Notes: generated by a model not told the origin, from the sequence alone. DNA of 48,000 bases from Acidobacteriota bacterium (GCA_022072205.1 JAJVID010000128.1:1-48000); one strand, 5' to 3'. Counted from the first letter of the stretch, positions 17,026 to 28,782 are shown. A program made the numbers and translations.

Positions 17026-19800
17026 TCACACCACGCCACGTTCGACGGCAAACAATCGCCACTCGCCCAAACCGCCTTCCAGTGTGCGCGCGCCGCGCTC
17101 AGCGAACCGAATGCCCGCGCCCGCGACCAGGTCTTTGACTGTGCTCGAAACCAGAACTTCTCCGCCAGATGAGTTAGCGGATAATTGTGCGGATGATTGG
17201 GCGGCGATTTGCGAAGCGATCTCAACCGCCGAGCCGCTCACCCGGTCGTTCATCACGTCGCATTCGCCGGTGTGCAAGCCGGTTTGGAGCCTGATGCCGA
17301 GCCGTCGCGCCGAATCGCTGATGGCGCAGGCGGCGCGGATGGCGCGCGCGGGACCGTCAAATGTGGCGAGCAGGCTCTCCGGCGTGATCTCAATCGCGCC
17401 GCCTTTGAACAGTTCGACTTCTTTTCTGACGAATGATTGATGGCGGTCGAGCAGGTCGCGCCATTTGGCGTCTTCGGCCCAACCAGTTACTTTCGCCACC
17501 AGCACGGTCGCCAGCACGCGGTCAACTTCTTCGGCGTGGCGCATTCCGGTCAGGAACTCTTCAATCGAGTCAATGATCGCGTCCTGATCGCCGACGAAAG
17601 GCAGATGGTCAATGCCGGGCAATTCGACGAACGCCGCGCCCGGAATGTTTTCAGCCAGATAGCGGCCTTCCTCGACTTTCAAACACAAATCGCCAGCGCG
17701 ATGAATGACCAGCGTCGGCACGCGAACCGTCGGCAACACGTGCCGGATGTCAATTTCGGTGTTCATTTTGGTCAGAGCGAGCGCAGCGCCGGGGCTTGCG
17801 CCTCGGCGCAAATAGGCCGCCCACCAATCGCGGAACGCGGGGTCGTCAGCAACGCTCGGCGCGCGTTCTTCCAAACCAACAGGGCCGCCCCAATGCCTGC
17901 GAATCTCGTCGAAGAAGAGTTCGCGATCGTCTTCAGTCGGCCCCCAGGGATAACCTTCGCCTTTCAATCGCCGCGCGTAACATCCGATCATCACCAGCGC
18001 CAGGGTTTTTTCGGGATAAGTCGCCGAGAACAGGCTGCACATCGGCCCGCCCTCCGAAACGCCGCACAACACCGCGCGTTCGCAGCCGACAGCTTCCATA
18101 ACCGCGCGCACGTCGTCCATTCGCTGTTCGAGCGTCGGCAATTGGTCGAGCGGCACGCGGTCGGATAATCCTGTCCCGCGTTTGTCGAACAGGATCACTC
18201 GCGCAAACGTGGACAGCCGTCGCAGAAACCGCGCGAATGAAGGTTCGCTCCAGAAATATTCTAAATGCGAAACCCAGCCCATCACGAAGACCAGGTCGAA
18301 CGGCCCGTCGCCCACGACCTGATACGCGATATTCACATCGCCGCTGCGAGCGTAACGAATTTCGGGAATGTCCAAAGGCTCGCTGTCAATCGCGGCGCGC
18401 TTGACGGGCGCGACAACTTCCACGCGCGTTTGCTCGGGCTGCTGGCGCTTGCGCGAATCGCCGAGTTTGGCCTGGAGTTCAAGTTCCTGCTGCAGGTTCT
18501 TCAGATCGAGTTGAAAATCCTTGACCGATTGATAACGCTCTTCGCGGTCTTTGCGCAACGCCCTGCCGACGATGCGCTCAAGCTCAGCCGGGATGTCGTC
18601 CAGAATTTGTGACAAAGGCGCCGGCTCGCGGTCGAGGATCGAAACGATGACATCGCCTGACGTGGGGCCGCTGAACGGCGCGCGCCCGGCGAGCATTTCG
18701 TAAAGCGCTACGCCCAGGCTGAAAACGTCGCTCCGCGTATCAACAGAAATCCCGCGAGCCTGCTCAGGCGACATGTAGTTGACCGTGCCCATGACGATGC
18801 CGGGATCGGTGTTGAGTTGAGACAGATTCGCCCTCCCCTCCTGGCTCTCCGGCTCGACCTGTTTCGCCAGCCCGAAATCCAGCACCTTCACGTAACCGTC
18901 GGGCCGCAGCATGATGTTTTCCGGTTTGATGTCGCGGTGGATGATTCCCGCAGAGTGAGCCGACGCAAGCGCGCTGGCCACCTGCGCGGCGACGTTGATT
19001 GCGGTAGTGACTTTGAGCCGCCCTTCGGCCAGATGCCACCTCAGCGTTTTGCCTTCGATGTATTCGGTAGCGATGAAATGGATGCCGCACGCCTGGCCGA
19101 CTTCGTGGATGGTGATGATGTTCGGGTGGTTGAGCGCGCTTGCGGCTTTGGCCTCGTGGACGAAGCGGCGCAGCCAGAGCGCGTTTCCGGTGTACTTTTC
19201 CGACAGCAGCTTGAGCGCGACACGGCGGTCGAGTTGCGTATCGTTCGCCAGATAGACTTCGCCCATCCCGCCCGTGCCCAACTGCGAGACGATTTCGTAA
19301 CGCCCCAGTTTCGTCCCCGCTCCGACCACCAGGATCCTTTCATCGCCGGCGTGTTCTTCGACTAAAACCGACTGTTGGGTGTTACTGCGCCGAACATCTT
19401 CGGGCGGCTTCCTCCGACTGCCATCCTTCGTTCGCCCCGGAGCGCTGGTTCTGATTTCAGAAGGCTCGTACCTGATCTTGTTGACCGGAACCACGAAGCG
19501 ATAGCCGCGTTTGGGAACCGTTTCGATGTATTGCCCGCCGTCCGCCCTTTCGCCCAGAACTTTGCGAAGCATCGAGATGTGCTGAGCCAGGTTCGTCTCT
19601 TCAACGTAAATATCCGGCCAGACACGGTTCATCAATTCTTCTTTAGTGACTATGTGACGGCTGTTTTCGACCAGCGCAAGCAGCGTATCGAAGGCTTTCG
19701 GAGTCAGGGCGAGCGCGAGGTCGTCACGCGTCAGCAGACGCTCGGTGGGATCGAGCCGGAACGGGCCGAATTCGTACAGGTAGCGTGGTTGTCTGGACAT
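17026..19800 (-). CDS. Four-domain signalling fusion: winged helix, Ser/Thr kinase, alpha/beta hydrolase, degenerate class III cyclase
   Basis: Residue numbers from the ATG at 19800 (924 aa). (1) OmpR/CadC-type winged helix, about 6-106, with LTPKAFDTLLALVEN, NLAQHISMLRKVLG and YIETVPKRGYRF. (2) Hanks-type kinase, about 166-435: LGTGGMGEVY (174-183), Lys197, HRDIKPEN (288-295), DFG (308-310), SPE (344-346), so catalytically complete. (3) Alpha/beta hydrolase, about 482-755: nucleophile Ser582 in GVSEGGP, Asp704 in RAGD, His732 in GIDHLPF. (4) Class III cyclase homology, about 760-920: GLHTGECDVMND is kept, but both metal-binding Asp sites are replaced (AKVTGWAE where FTDIVGSTE is usual, and TPESLLATFDG where TGDGVLATFDG is usual), so it is probably inactive. 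No membrane helix. A GTG start at 19842 or ATG at 19833 would add a short unconserved N terminus. Stands alone, convergent with the polyglycine protein gene. Confidence 0.9.
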   Translation of the reverse strand: MSRQPRYLYEFGPFRLDPTERLLTRDDLALALTPKAFDTLLALVENSRHIVTKEELMNRVWPDIYVEETNLAQHISMLRKVLGERADGGQYIETVPKRGYRFVVPVNKIRYEPSEIRTSAPGRTKDGSRRKPPEDVRRSNTQQSVLVEEHAGDERILVVGAGTKLGRYEIVSQLGTGGMGEVYLANDTQLDRRVALKLLSEKYTGNALWLRRFVHEAKAASALNHPNIITIHEVGQACGIHFIATEYIEGKTLRWHLAEGRLKVTTAINVAAQVASALASAHSAGIIHRDIKPENIMLRPDGYVKVLDFGLAKQVEPESQEGRANLSQLNTDPGIVMGTVNYMSPEQARGISVDTRSDVFSLGVALYEMLAGRAPFSGPTSGDVIVSILDREPAPLSQILDDIPAELERIVGRALRKDREERYQSVKDFQLDLKNLQQELELQAKLGDSRKRQQPEQTRVEVVAPVKRAAIDSEPLDIPEIRYARSGDVNIAYQVVGDGPFDLVFVMGWVSHLEYFWSEPSFARFLRRLSTFARVILFDKRGTGLSDRVPLDQLPTLEQRMDDVRAVMEAVGCERAVLCGVSEGGPMCSLFSATYPEKTLALVMIGCYARRLKGEGYPWGPTEDDRELFFDEIRRHWGGPVGLEERAPSVADDPAFRDWWAAYLRRGASPGAALALTKMNTEIDIRHVLPTVRVPTLVIHRAGDLCLKVEEGRYLAENIPGAAFVELPGIDHLPFVGDQDAIIDSIEEFLTGMRHAEEVDRVLATVLVAKVTGWAEDAKWRDLLDRHQSFVRKEVELFKGGAIEITPESLLATFDGPARAIRAACAISDSARRLGIRLQTGLHTGECDVMNDRVSGSAVEIASQIAAQSSAQLSANSSGGEVLVSSTVKDLVAGAGIRFAERGARTLEGGLGEWRLFAVERGVV

Positions 19801-20029
19801 AACGGCTTTCAGCAAATGATAAATCGCGGCCATCGCAGCCACCGGGATGACTCCGACAAATATTTATCAGCGCGATGCCGATTGCCTCATTGCCCATTCA
19901 ACTCGGCGCCGCGCGCGGCAACAAACATAGCTCCGTCATCACAGGGACTCAGGAGTCATATTTGTTACCGCTCGCGGCAGATTTTTTTCACTCTGCTTTT
20001 ATTTCTTCAGATCGTCAACACACGCGTTG

Positions 20030-21907
20030 TCATTGAGCTTTTCCGAGCGATTTCAACCGCGCGCGCTCGAACTCATCGCCCTTGTTCCATTGCGGCGTTT
20101 CGGCGGCGTTGGCTACGCGCAGGCCGATCCAGAAGGCCAGCCGCGCCTGTTGAACCATTCCGCCGAAATTCCAGTTCGGGCTGTATTCGTCCGCAGGCTG
20201 GTGATAGCGATGCTGGTTGTAATCCAGAAATTGCTCTTCGCCCCATTTGTCGTGATGGCCGACGAACTTCGTGCCCGGCTCCAGGCTGACCGCCGGAACG
20301 CCCGCTTTGGCGAATGGGAAATGATCAGAGCGGTAGAAAGAACCTTGTTCCGGTCTGGCGTCGGGCGAAACCGTGACATTGTTCTCTTTCGCCACTTCTT
20401 CGATAAATTTGCCCAGCGTCGAACGGTCGGCGCCGAGCGGCGTGATGTCGGTAGTGACACCCAACACGTTCATCGAATCGAGATTGACGTCGGCCACCGT
20501 CTGCTGAAGCGGAACGAGCGGATGACGCGCGTAATACTCCGCCCCCAGCAATCCCTGCTCTTCCGCCGTCGTGGCGATGAAAAGAACCGAGCGTCTCGGT
20601 TTGATGGCCAGCGAATTGAAGGCGCTCGCAATCGCCATCATGCCCGCAATGCCCGTCGCGTTATCAACCGCGCCGTTGTAAATGTTGTCGCCCGGCTGAT
20701 CGGGACGGATGCCCAGGTGATCCCAATGCGCGGAATAGACCACGTATTCGTTCTTGAGCGTCGGATCGTTGCCGCGATAAATGGCCACGACGTTCGGCGA
20801 AGTCAGCCGCTGCACCTGCGTCCGCAGCGTCATATCAACTTTGGCGTTGAGCGGCGCGGGCCTGAAGGCGCGCGACGCCGCCGATTGCCGTAATTGATCA
20901 AGGTTCTTCCCGCCCATCTGCGCGATCTTGCGAGCGGCCTCTTCAGTCACCCACGATTTCAATTTCAACGTCGGCGTGTTCGCTTCGGGCACGAGGCCGA
21001 AGCGTTCGCTTCCCCAGGAATTTCGCACAACGCTCCATCCATAACCGGCTGAATCGTTGGTGTGAATCAAAATCACGCCCGCCGCGCCACGCCGCGCCGC
21101 TTCTTCGTATTTGTACGTCCAGCGGCCGTAATAAGTCAGCGCCTTGCCGCCGAAAAGATTCGGTTCGGAAGGCGTCGCGGGCGGATCGTTGACCATCATC
21201 AGCAAAACTTTGCCGCGCACGTCCAGCCCCTTGTAATCGTCCCAATTGTTTTCAGGCGCGCTGACACCGTAACCGACAAAGACGATCTCGCCGTTGACTT
21301 GTACCTCCGTCTGCTCAAGGTCAGTCCCGCCGACGAAATCATCACCGAATTTGAATTCGGTATCGCCGGCGCCGCTCTTGACCACGAACCTCGTCGAAGG
21401 ATCGGGCCTCGATCCGATCATCTGAACCTGTTGGAAATAAGTTCGATCAGCGGCGGCCGGTTCGAGTCCGAGCGATTCAAACTGGGCCGCAATGTATTTC
21501 GCCGCGAGCATTCCGCCGCGCGATCCGGGGCCGCGCCCTTCGAGCAAATCGTCCGCCAGGAATTTGACGTGCGAGCGCAACTTGCTCTCTTCGATCTGAG
21601 AGGCGGCGGCTTCGGCGTCGTTCGATTCGCTCAACAGCGCGCGGTTCTCCGACATGATTTTGTCGAACGCCGGGCGAGGGGCCGTGGCCGTCCGGCTTCG
21701 GCTGCCTCGACGCGCGCGGCTGACGCGGCTACGACGACTTCTGCTGGAACGCCTTTTCGCGCTGCGTTTCTTCTGCGCGCTCGCTTTGACGCTGGGCGTC
21801 ATTGCAAACACGCCGGACCTGCCCAACATGTTGGATTCAAGCGGTCCAACGAGACCGAAACAAATCATGAAGACAACGAGATGTATAAACAGACGATATT
21901 TTTTCAT
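20030..21907 (-). CDS. Secreted M28-family metallopeptidase with PA domain and basic N-terminal stretch
   Basis: Zinc aminopeptidase/carboxypeptidase-type enzyme of 625 residues, exported. The signal/anchor segment (about 4-22) is followed by an Arg/Ser/Lys-rich stretch (46-73), a helical region, a protease-associated insert (about 185-320, with NLFGGKALTYYGRW and GAAGVILIHTND), and the catalytic M28 domain with all ligands: His394 in SAHWDHLG, Asp415 in GAVDNATG, catalytic Glu449/Glu450 in TTAEEQG, Asp477 in VNLDSMN and His569 in HRYHQPADEY. Divergent from glpD. Probably degrades peptides in the periplasm or outside the cell for nutrition. The basic stretch resembles the one on the penicillin-binding protein at 1027-2409. 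Confidence 0.93.
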   Translation of the reverse strand: MKKYRLFIHLVVFMICFGLVGPLESNMLGRSGVFAMTPSVKASAQKKRSAKRRSSRSRRSRVSRARRGSRSRTATAPRPAFDKIMSENRALLSESNDAEAAASQIEESKLRSHVKFLADDLLEGRGPGSRGGMLAAKYIAAQFESLGLEPAAADRTYFQQVQMIGSRPDPSTRFVVKSGAGDTEFKFGDDFVGGTDLEQTEVQVNGEIVFVGYGVSAPENNWDDYKGLDVRGKVLLMMVNDPPATPSEPNLFGGKALTYYGRWTYKYEEAARRGAAGVILIHTNDSAGYGWSVVRNSWGSERFGLVPEANTPTLKLKSWVTEEAARKIAQMGGKNLDQLRQSAASRAFRPAPLNAKVDMTLRTQVQRLTSPNVVAIYRGNDPTLKNEYVVYSAHWDHLGIRPDQPGDNIYNGAVDNATGIAGMMAIASAFNSLAIKPRRSVLFIATTAEEQGLLGAEYYARHPLVPLQQTVADVNLDSMNVLGVTTDITPLGADRSTLGKFIEEVAKENNVTVSPDARPEQGSFYRSDHFPFAKAGVPAVSLEPGTKFVGHHDKWGEEQFLDYNQHRYHQPADEYSPNWNFGGMVQQARLAFWIGLRVANAAETPQWNKGDEFERARLKSLGKAQ

Positions 21908-22237
21908 AGCTCCTCAAACAGAAATAATTCCAACCGACTTTCAACCCGGTAGATTTAGAACCGTAATTGGCTCCGCGATAGCTCGCTCGATTGTCCGCGA
22001 ATGCGGTAATAACTTGGCCGGTGTGTGCTCGAATATGACTGTATCTGCTACTTTCTATAAAAGCTGACGGGCATTGTCTACCTGAGCGGGGCGATAAATC
22101 AAGGCGACGAAACGCCGCGTTCGCGCGGTTCGCTCGCATCTTAAGTTCATTTGCGCATGGATTTTTGAACGCTCATCCGATATTTTTCATTCGCGTTGTC
22201 TCACGACGCGCGCATTACGCGTCCCCAATATCTTGTT
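21908..22237. other. Divergent intergenic region between M28 peptidase and glpD
   Basis: No gene seen. Must carry promoters for both flanking genes. A weak sigma-70-like candidate for glpD is ATGACT (22035-22040) with TATAAA (22056-22061), spacing 15; the match is poor and I would not rely on it. Confidence 0.3.
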
Positions 22238-23929
22238 ATGACCCAATTTTCCTGGCGCACACGGCGCGAATCGCTCACGAAATTTACCCAGGAAGTCTTC
22301 GACATCCTGATCATCGGTGGCGGAATCACCGGGGCCGGTCTGGCGCTGGACGCCGCGCTGCGTGGCCTGCGCGTAGCGCTGGTCGATAAGCGCGATTTTG
22401 CCTCAGGCACGTCCAGCCGCTCGACCAAGCTCATTCACGGCGGCCTGCGTTACCTGGAACATTTCGACTTCGCACTTGTCCGAGAGGGCCTGCGCGAGCG
22501 CGCGATTCTGACAAAGATCGCGCCCAATCTGGCTGAACCCTTTCCGTTCATCATCCCAATCTACAAAAATTCGCGGCGGAATTACGATCATCCGCTGAAG
22601 ATGCGGCTTGGGTTATGGCTTTACGACCTGCTGGCGGGCCGGTACAACCTCGCGCAACATCGCAGGCTGAACCGAGACGAGGCGTTGAGGCTTGCGCCAC
22701 AACTCGATCCGCAGGGCTTGAAAGGCGCGTTCGTCTATTACGACGCGGTGACGAACGATTCGAGGCTGGTCATCGAGGTGATCAAAACCGCGCGAGCGCA
22801 CGGAGCCGAAATTGCAAATTACGCGCGAGTCGTCAATTTCATAAAAGGCGACGGCGGAAAAATCGCGGGCGCGCGTCTGTGCGACGAATTGACCGGAAAT
22901 GAGATCGAATGTCGCGCCCGAATTGTGATCAACGCGACCGGCGTGTGGATGGAAGATACGATCAAACTGGACGGACAAGCCGCCAGCGAATTGAACAAAC
23001 GCGTGCGTCCGGCGAAAGGTATTCATCTGACCGTTTCGGCGGATCGGTTGCGCGTCAACGCCGCGTGGCTGATCCCATCGCTAGCCAGCCATCGTTTCTA
23101 TTTCGTAGTTCCCTGGCTGGGCCGCGTCAACATCGGCACGACCGACACCGATTACAGCGGCGACAAAGACCACCCTCAAGCGCAGACGGATGAGGTCAAT
23201 GAAATCCTGGGCGCGATCAATTCGTATTTTCCCGAAGCGCGGCTTGAACCGTCGGACGTGATTTCTAGCTGGGCAGGGCTGCGGCCCTTGATCACTGACC
23301 CGCGCGCGAAGAACACCACCGAGGTTTCACGCAAGGAAGAGATCATCGAAACCAGCGACGGTTTGATTTCAATTGGCGGCGGCAAGCTGACGACCTATCG
23401 GTTGATGGCGGAACACGGAATCAATCTCGCGGCGAAACGCCTGAACGAAAGATTCAACGTAGCGGCGAATGACAGCGCGAGCACTGAGAACACAGCCATC
23501 GGCGCCTCATTGAGCCGCGACGAATTGACAAGAGCCGTCGAACAACTGTCGCAGACCGAAAACCTGCCGATTGAAACGTCGCGGCATCTGATCAATTCCT
23601 ATGGCGCGGACCACCGGAGGCTGGTCGAATTAATGCGCGAGGATGAAATGTTGCGCGAGCGTCTGATCAACGGATTGCCGCAGATTCTGGCTGAAGTCAT
23701 TTACGCCGCGCGCTACGAGATGGCTCTGACTCTGGCCGATGTGATGACGCGCCGTACGCGATTGGCGATGATCGCTGGAGAACAAGCGTTGAAATGCGCC
23801 TCGGTCGCGGCGAGTTTGATGGCGCGCGAGTTGGGTTGGAGTAAAGAAGAAACCGAGCGGCAAACTGCGCGGTTCATTGCCGAATTCGAGCGCGAGTTCA
23901 CCGTCTGGCGCCAAGCTTCTCTCGGTTGA
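22238..23929 (+). CDS. glpD: FAD-dependent glycerol-3-phosphate dehydrogenase
   Basis: Membrane-associated respiratory enzyme oxidising sn-glycerol-3-phosphate to dihydroxyacetone phosphate and passing electrons to quinone. FAD-binding motif [10 protein letters not shown] (25-34), then [20 protein letters not shown], the family signature that includes the FAD-contacting segment, then the substrate-domain stretches [19 protein letters not shown] NIGTTDTDY and SWAGLRPLI, and a C-terminal helical domain (about 400-563). Length 563 is normal. ATG at 22238 chosen; an in-frame TTG at 22196 would add 14 residues with no conservation expected. No glpK or glpF is adjacent, so it may serve phospholipid-derived glycerol phosphate. 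Confidence 0.95.
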   Translation: MTQFSWRTRRESLTKFTQEVFDILIIGGGITGAGLALDAALRGLRVALVDKRDFASGTSSRSTKLIHGGLRYLEHFDFALVREGLRERAILTKIAPNLAEPFPFIIPIYKNSRRNYDHPLKMRLGLWLYDLLAGRYNLAQHRRLNRDEALRLAPQLDPQGLKGAFVYYDAVTNDSRLVIEVIKTARAHGAEIANYARVVNFIKGDGGKIAGARLCDELTGNEIECRARIVINATGVWMEDTIKLDGQAASELNKRVRPAKGIHLTVSADRLRVNAAWLIPSLASHRFYFVVPWLGRVNIGTTDTDYSGDKDHPQAQTDEVNEILGAINSYFPEARLEPSDVISSWAGLRPLITDPRAKNTTEVSRKEEIIETSDGLISIGGGKLTTYRLMAEHGINLAAKRLNERFNVAANDSASTENTAIGASLSRDELTRAVEQLSQTENLPIETSRHLINSYGADHRRLVELMREDEMLRERLINGLPQILAEVIYAARYEMALTLADVMTRRTRLAMIAGEQALKCASVAASLMARELGWSKEETERQTARFIAEFEREFTVWRQASLG

Positions 23930-24044
23930 TAAAACAAAAAAATCGTCACACTGACAAGCACGAGGAAACGCCATGCTTCTGGCGCGCAAGCGCGCGCAGC
24001 CATGAGCGGTGACCTGGATGTTATTCGACTCGGCGAACGGGAAT

Positions 24045-24788
24045 TCAGCCCACCGTCATTCCAATCAACAGCGGCAGAGCCTTCCCAATCTCCTCGTTCA
24101 ACACCAGATCGGCGATTCCATCCAACGGCGTTGGCGTGCGATTGATGATAATCAGCGCCGCTCCGCTTTGTTTCGCCATTTCGGGCAACGATGCCGCCGG
24201 ATAAACGACCAGCGACGAGCCGACCGCTAGAAAGACTTCGCAATTCTGACTGGCTTCGACCGCCGCTTTCATAGCCAACGCAGGCATCGCCTGGCCGAAC
24301 GAAATTGTCGCCGGTTTCAGCAAGCCTCCGCAGTAGTCGCATTCCGGCGCCGGATCGCCGTCTTCCACCCGCTTCACGGCTTCATCCATCGAAATTCTCG
24401 CGCCGCAGGTCAGGCATTCGGCTTCAACCGTAGTGCCGTGCAGTTCAATCACGTTCTTATTGCCCGCGCGCTGATGCAATCCGTCAATGTTCTGCGTGAT
24501 CATCGCGAGCAGTTTTCCTCGGCGTTCGAGTTCGGCGAAAGCCAGATGGCCCGCGTTCGGTTGAGCGTCGCGCATTTCGGGCCACATCGCTACTTTCTGC
24601 CGCCAGTATTCGATTCGGCCTGCGCGGCTCGAAATGAATTCCTGATACTCGATGATGCGGTTGTTGGCCCAGACGCCGTTGGGACTGCGGAAATCGGGGA
24701 TGCCGGATTCGGTGGAAATGCCTGCGCCGGTGAAGCCCACGATGCGGGACGACTTTGCGATCAGTTCGACAGCTTGATTGAAATTCAT
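24045..24788 (-). CDS. Sir2-family NAD-dependent protein deacylase
   Basis: Removes acyl groups from lysines using NAD, giving O-acyl-ADP-ribose and nicotinamide. Motifs: GFTGAGIS (18-25), IPDFRS (30-35), TQNIDGLH (98-105), catalytic His117 in ELHGT, zinc-ribbon cysteines 125, 128, 150 and 153 (CLTC and CDYC), GSSL (190-193) and INRTPTP near the end. Length 247 is normal for the bacterial CobB class. The ATG at 24788 is taken as the start since the upstream extension is not conserved in type; no clear ribosome-binding site. The Tyr/Arg pair that marks desuccinylases was not evident, so plain deacetylation is more likely. Convergent with glpD. Confidence 0.93.
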   Translation of the reverse strand: MNFNQAVELIAKSSRIVGFTGAGISTESGIPDFRSPNGVWANNRIIEYQEFISSRAGRIEYWRQKVAMWPEMRDAQPNAGHLAFAELERRGKLLAMITQNIDGLHQRAGNKNVIELHGTTVEAECLTCGARISMDEAVKRVEDGDPAPECDYCGGLLKPATISFGQAMPALAMKAAVEASQNCEVFLAVGSSLVVYPAASLPEMAKQSGAALIIINRTPTPLDGIADLVLNEEIGKALPLLIGMTVG

Positions 24789-24907
24789 AGGTGAATGATA
24801 GCTCACACGATTGACAGCCGCGAACCGCTTTGACAATCTGATTCGCTGAAATCTCAAGCTGGCTTATCTTTTGTTTGTTGCGTCGTTCTCATCTCAATGG
24901 AGGAAAA

Positions 24908-26803
<1,896 letters not shown>

Positions 26804-26812
26804 GGCCGCCAG

Positions 26813-27919
26813 TCAGGCGAGCTTCAGATAAGCCTCGCTCCATGCGTCCACACCGGCGCCGTTCAAAAAATCGCGCGCGTAATGTTTCAAATCCGCGTAG
26901 CTTTCGTCCAGAACGTGGAGTTGGTTCAGCTTCTGAAGCCTCAGCCGTTCGCGCCAGGAAATGTGTCCGTCGAGGATAAACCCGAGCAGGATGACAAGCC
27001 GGCAGAGCGCGGCGATAGCGGCTGGCGCTTGTTTGAGCTTCTCAGGGTAATCATCCGGCAGTTGATGATATGTCTCGCTGGGGATTTGAAAGAATTCGAG
27101 CAAAGCTCTCGTCAGCAGATAATGGTTTTGATGAAAATCGCGTTTGCTGACGGCGATGAATTGCAGCGTGTCGTAAAGCAGTTCCTGCTCCGAAGCCGAT
27201 AGCTCACGTCGCGGCAGGCGGCGAATCAGAAGGCCAATGACAGTCTGGCCCATGATGATCACTCGCGCCTCGCGCATCACGGCATAAACCGAATACGCGT
27301 TGATCGCCATGTAAATCGGCATCCCGGCAAAATCCAGCAACGCGCGGACGGCGTAGCGCCCCAACAGTAGCCGAACCAGAAAACGCACCGTCTGATTCGC
27401 AAACCATCCTTTCAATCTGAGCGCGATATTGAAGAGGAAAAGCAGCGATTTGTTCAGACCCTGAAACGGATCAATCCCGTACCGGCTGACTTCGGTAGTT
27501 TTCCTTTCAAGACCGATTTGCAGAAGCGGCTTCGCTCTTTCCAGTTTCGTCGCGTTGGTGATGAATCCGGTCGCTATCGCGATTTCGTGCGCTCCGAAAA
27601 TGTTCAGCAACGTCAGCAGGTAAAGTTCGACGGACGTGAGCAGCGCGCACCAGACCAGTTCGGCCCAGGGCAACCTGATCACACTTCCGACGAGCGGCGC
27701 GGTCACGCTGGCGGACGGGAAGAGATGCGGGAAGCGGTAAACGGGCAGGTAGTAAGTCAGGAATCCGATCACTGAAAGCAGCGCCGCAGCCAGCATCGCC
27801 AGACGCAGGCTGCGGCGAATATGGCCGTTTTCTTTGTCGTTCAGAAGGTGTAGGTACTCGTCAGCGCCGATGTTCCGTACCGGTAATCTCTGGTAGAACC
27901 GATTGAAGAGAGTTTCCAT
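26813..27919 (-). CDS. Multi-TM membrane protein of unknown function, possible TerB-like C-terminal domain
   Basis: A 368-residue protein I do not recognise. After about 40 polar residues it shows two clear hydrophobic helices (about 41-60 and 88-110), further hydrophobic sections near 120-140 and 175-235, and a soluble helical C-terminal half (about 250-368). That half carries the pattern LSASEQELLYDTLQFIAVSKRDF and later ILDGHISWRERLRLQKL; the latter resembles the DGxIxxxER motif of TerB-like calcium-type helical domains, but this is a weak resemblance. The start at ATG 27919 (METLFNRF) is chosen over an upstream start at 27979 that lacks typical composition; no clear ribosome-binding site. 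Convergent with the M1 peptidase, 9 nt apart. Confidence 0.75.
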   Translation of the reverse strand: METLFNRFYQRLPVRNIGADEYLHLLNDKENGHIRRSLRLAMLAAALLSVIGFLTYYLPVYRFPHLFPSASVTAPLVGSVIRLPWAELVWCALLTSVELYLLTLLNIFGAHEIAIATGFITNATKLERAKPLLQIGLERKTTEVSRYGIDPFQGLNKSLLFLFNIALRLKGWFANQTVRFLVRLLLGRYAVRALLDFAGMPIYMAINAYSVYAVMREARVIIMGQTVIGLLIRRLPRRELSASEQELLYDTLQFIAVSKRDFHQNHYLLTRALLEFFQIPSETYHQLPDDYPEKLKQAPAAIAALCRLVILLGFILDGHISWRERLRLQKLNQLHVLDESYADLKHYARDFLNGAGVDAWSEAYLKLA

Positions 27920-28116
27920 AAAAAAGTCTTTCCGTCCGGCGAGCGATAGTGCTAAATTATCCGCCGATACAGAGAGCATTGAACCTGTCTCGTGTCCCCA
28001 TCATTAAGTCTGATCGTTCAATCGCGTTATTCAGTGAGACTATTCGGAGATCGTAGACTGCGCTCCCCTACCGCTCCGCAATCAAAATTCAGAAGTAGCA
28101 GGTAGGAGATTTCCTA

Positions 28117-28782
28117 ATGGTACTGTGTCCAGCTTGTGGAAGCTCACGCATTCGCAATGATTACATACCGGCGCCGCTGGCGTTACGCATTTTCTTCATT
28201 CGCGCCCTGCTCTGCGATCATTGCAATCACCAATTCAAAGCTTTTTCGTTGCAGGAGCCGAAGATTCGCGCGCAGCGCCCTTCCGCCCGCAAGGCCGCCG
28301 ATTTCAATCAGGCTTCGACTGTGGATTTAACCAGACTGAAGGATGGCGCTGGTGGAGGAAAACAATCAGAAGCCATGGTTAAACCCAACACGCCTCAGCG
28401 GCTGATCATTGATCTGGCGGCTTTGAGATTGCAGTCGAAAACACAGGAAGAGGTTCCCGGAGCGATTGTGATTGACCAAACTCCTCAGTCGCGCCGCGAT
28501 CTGCGGACTGAGATCACCAGGCTTTATGCGCAAGGAGCGAAAGAGCCACGCCAGCGAAAGAACATTGAACAAGAACAACCAACGGCTCCCGCGCCCGCCT
28601 GCACGCATTGCGGCTCGATAAACGTCAAGAGACGACGCCGGACAATGTTGGAGCGGATGGCGTTTTCCGTCACCGATCACAAGGCCTTCACCTGCCGATC
28701 CTGCGGAGAGGCGTTTTACTCAAAGGTCGAGGGCGACGAGAAAGAGCGCGGAGCTTTAGGCGCTACCGGAGCGGCGAATTAA
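28117..28782 (+). CDS. Twin zinc-ribbon protein, unknown function
   Basis: A 221-residue soluble protein with two zinc ribbons that look like an internal duplication. The first uses Cys4-x2-Cys7 and Cys33-x2-Cys36, the second Cys162-x2-Cys165 and Cys193-x2-Cys196. Both begin C-x2-CGS followed by a basic or polar hairpin and end with C-x2-C then an aromatic residue within five positions. The linker (about 50-155) is low in structure and rich in Arg, Gln and Lys, with an Arg-rich run KRRRRTMLERM in the second ribbon suggesting nucleic-acid contact. GGAG lies 9 nt before the ATG. It stands alone between a divergent membrane-protein gene and a convergent lipoprotein gene. Function not inferred. 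Confidence 0.82.
   Translation: MVLCPACGSSRIRNDYIPAPLALRIFFIRALLCDHCNHQFKAFSLQEPKIRAQRPSARKAADFNQASTVDLTRLKDGAGGGKQSEAMVKPNTPQRLIIDLAALRLQSKTQEEVPGAIVIDQTPQSRRDLRTEITRLYAQGAKEPRQRKNIEQEQPTAPAPACTHCGSINVKRRRRTMLERMAFSVTDHKAFTCRSCGEAFYSKVEGDEKERGALGATGAAN

Noticed and set aside
17437..18168. A 243-codon plus-strand open frame
   Set aside because: It is antisense to the four-domain kinase fusion, and its Arg/Gln/His/Phe-rich composition is typical of antisense reading in GC-rich DNA.
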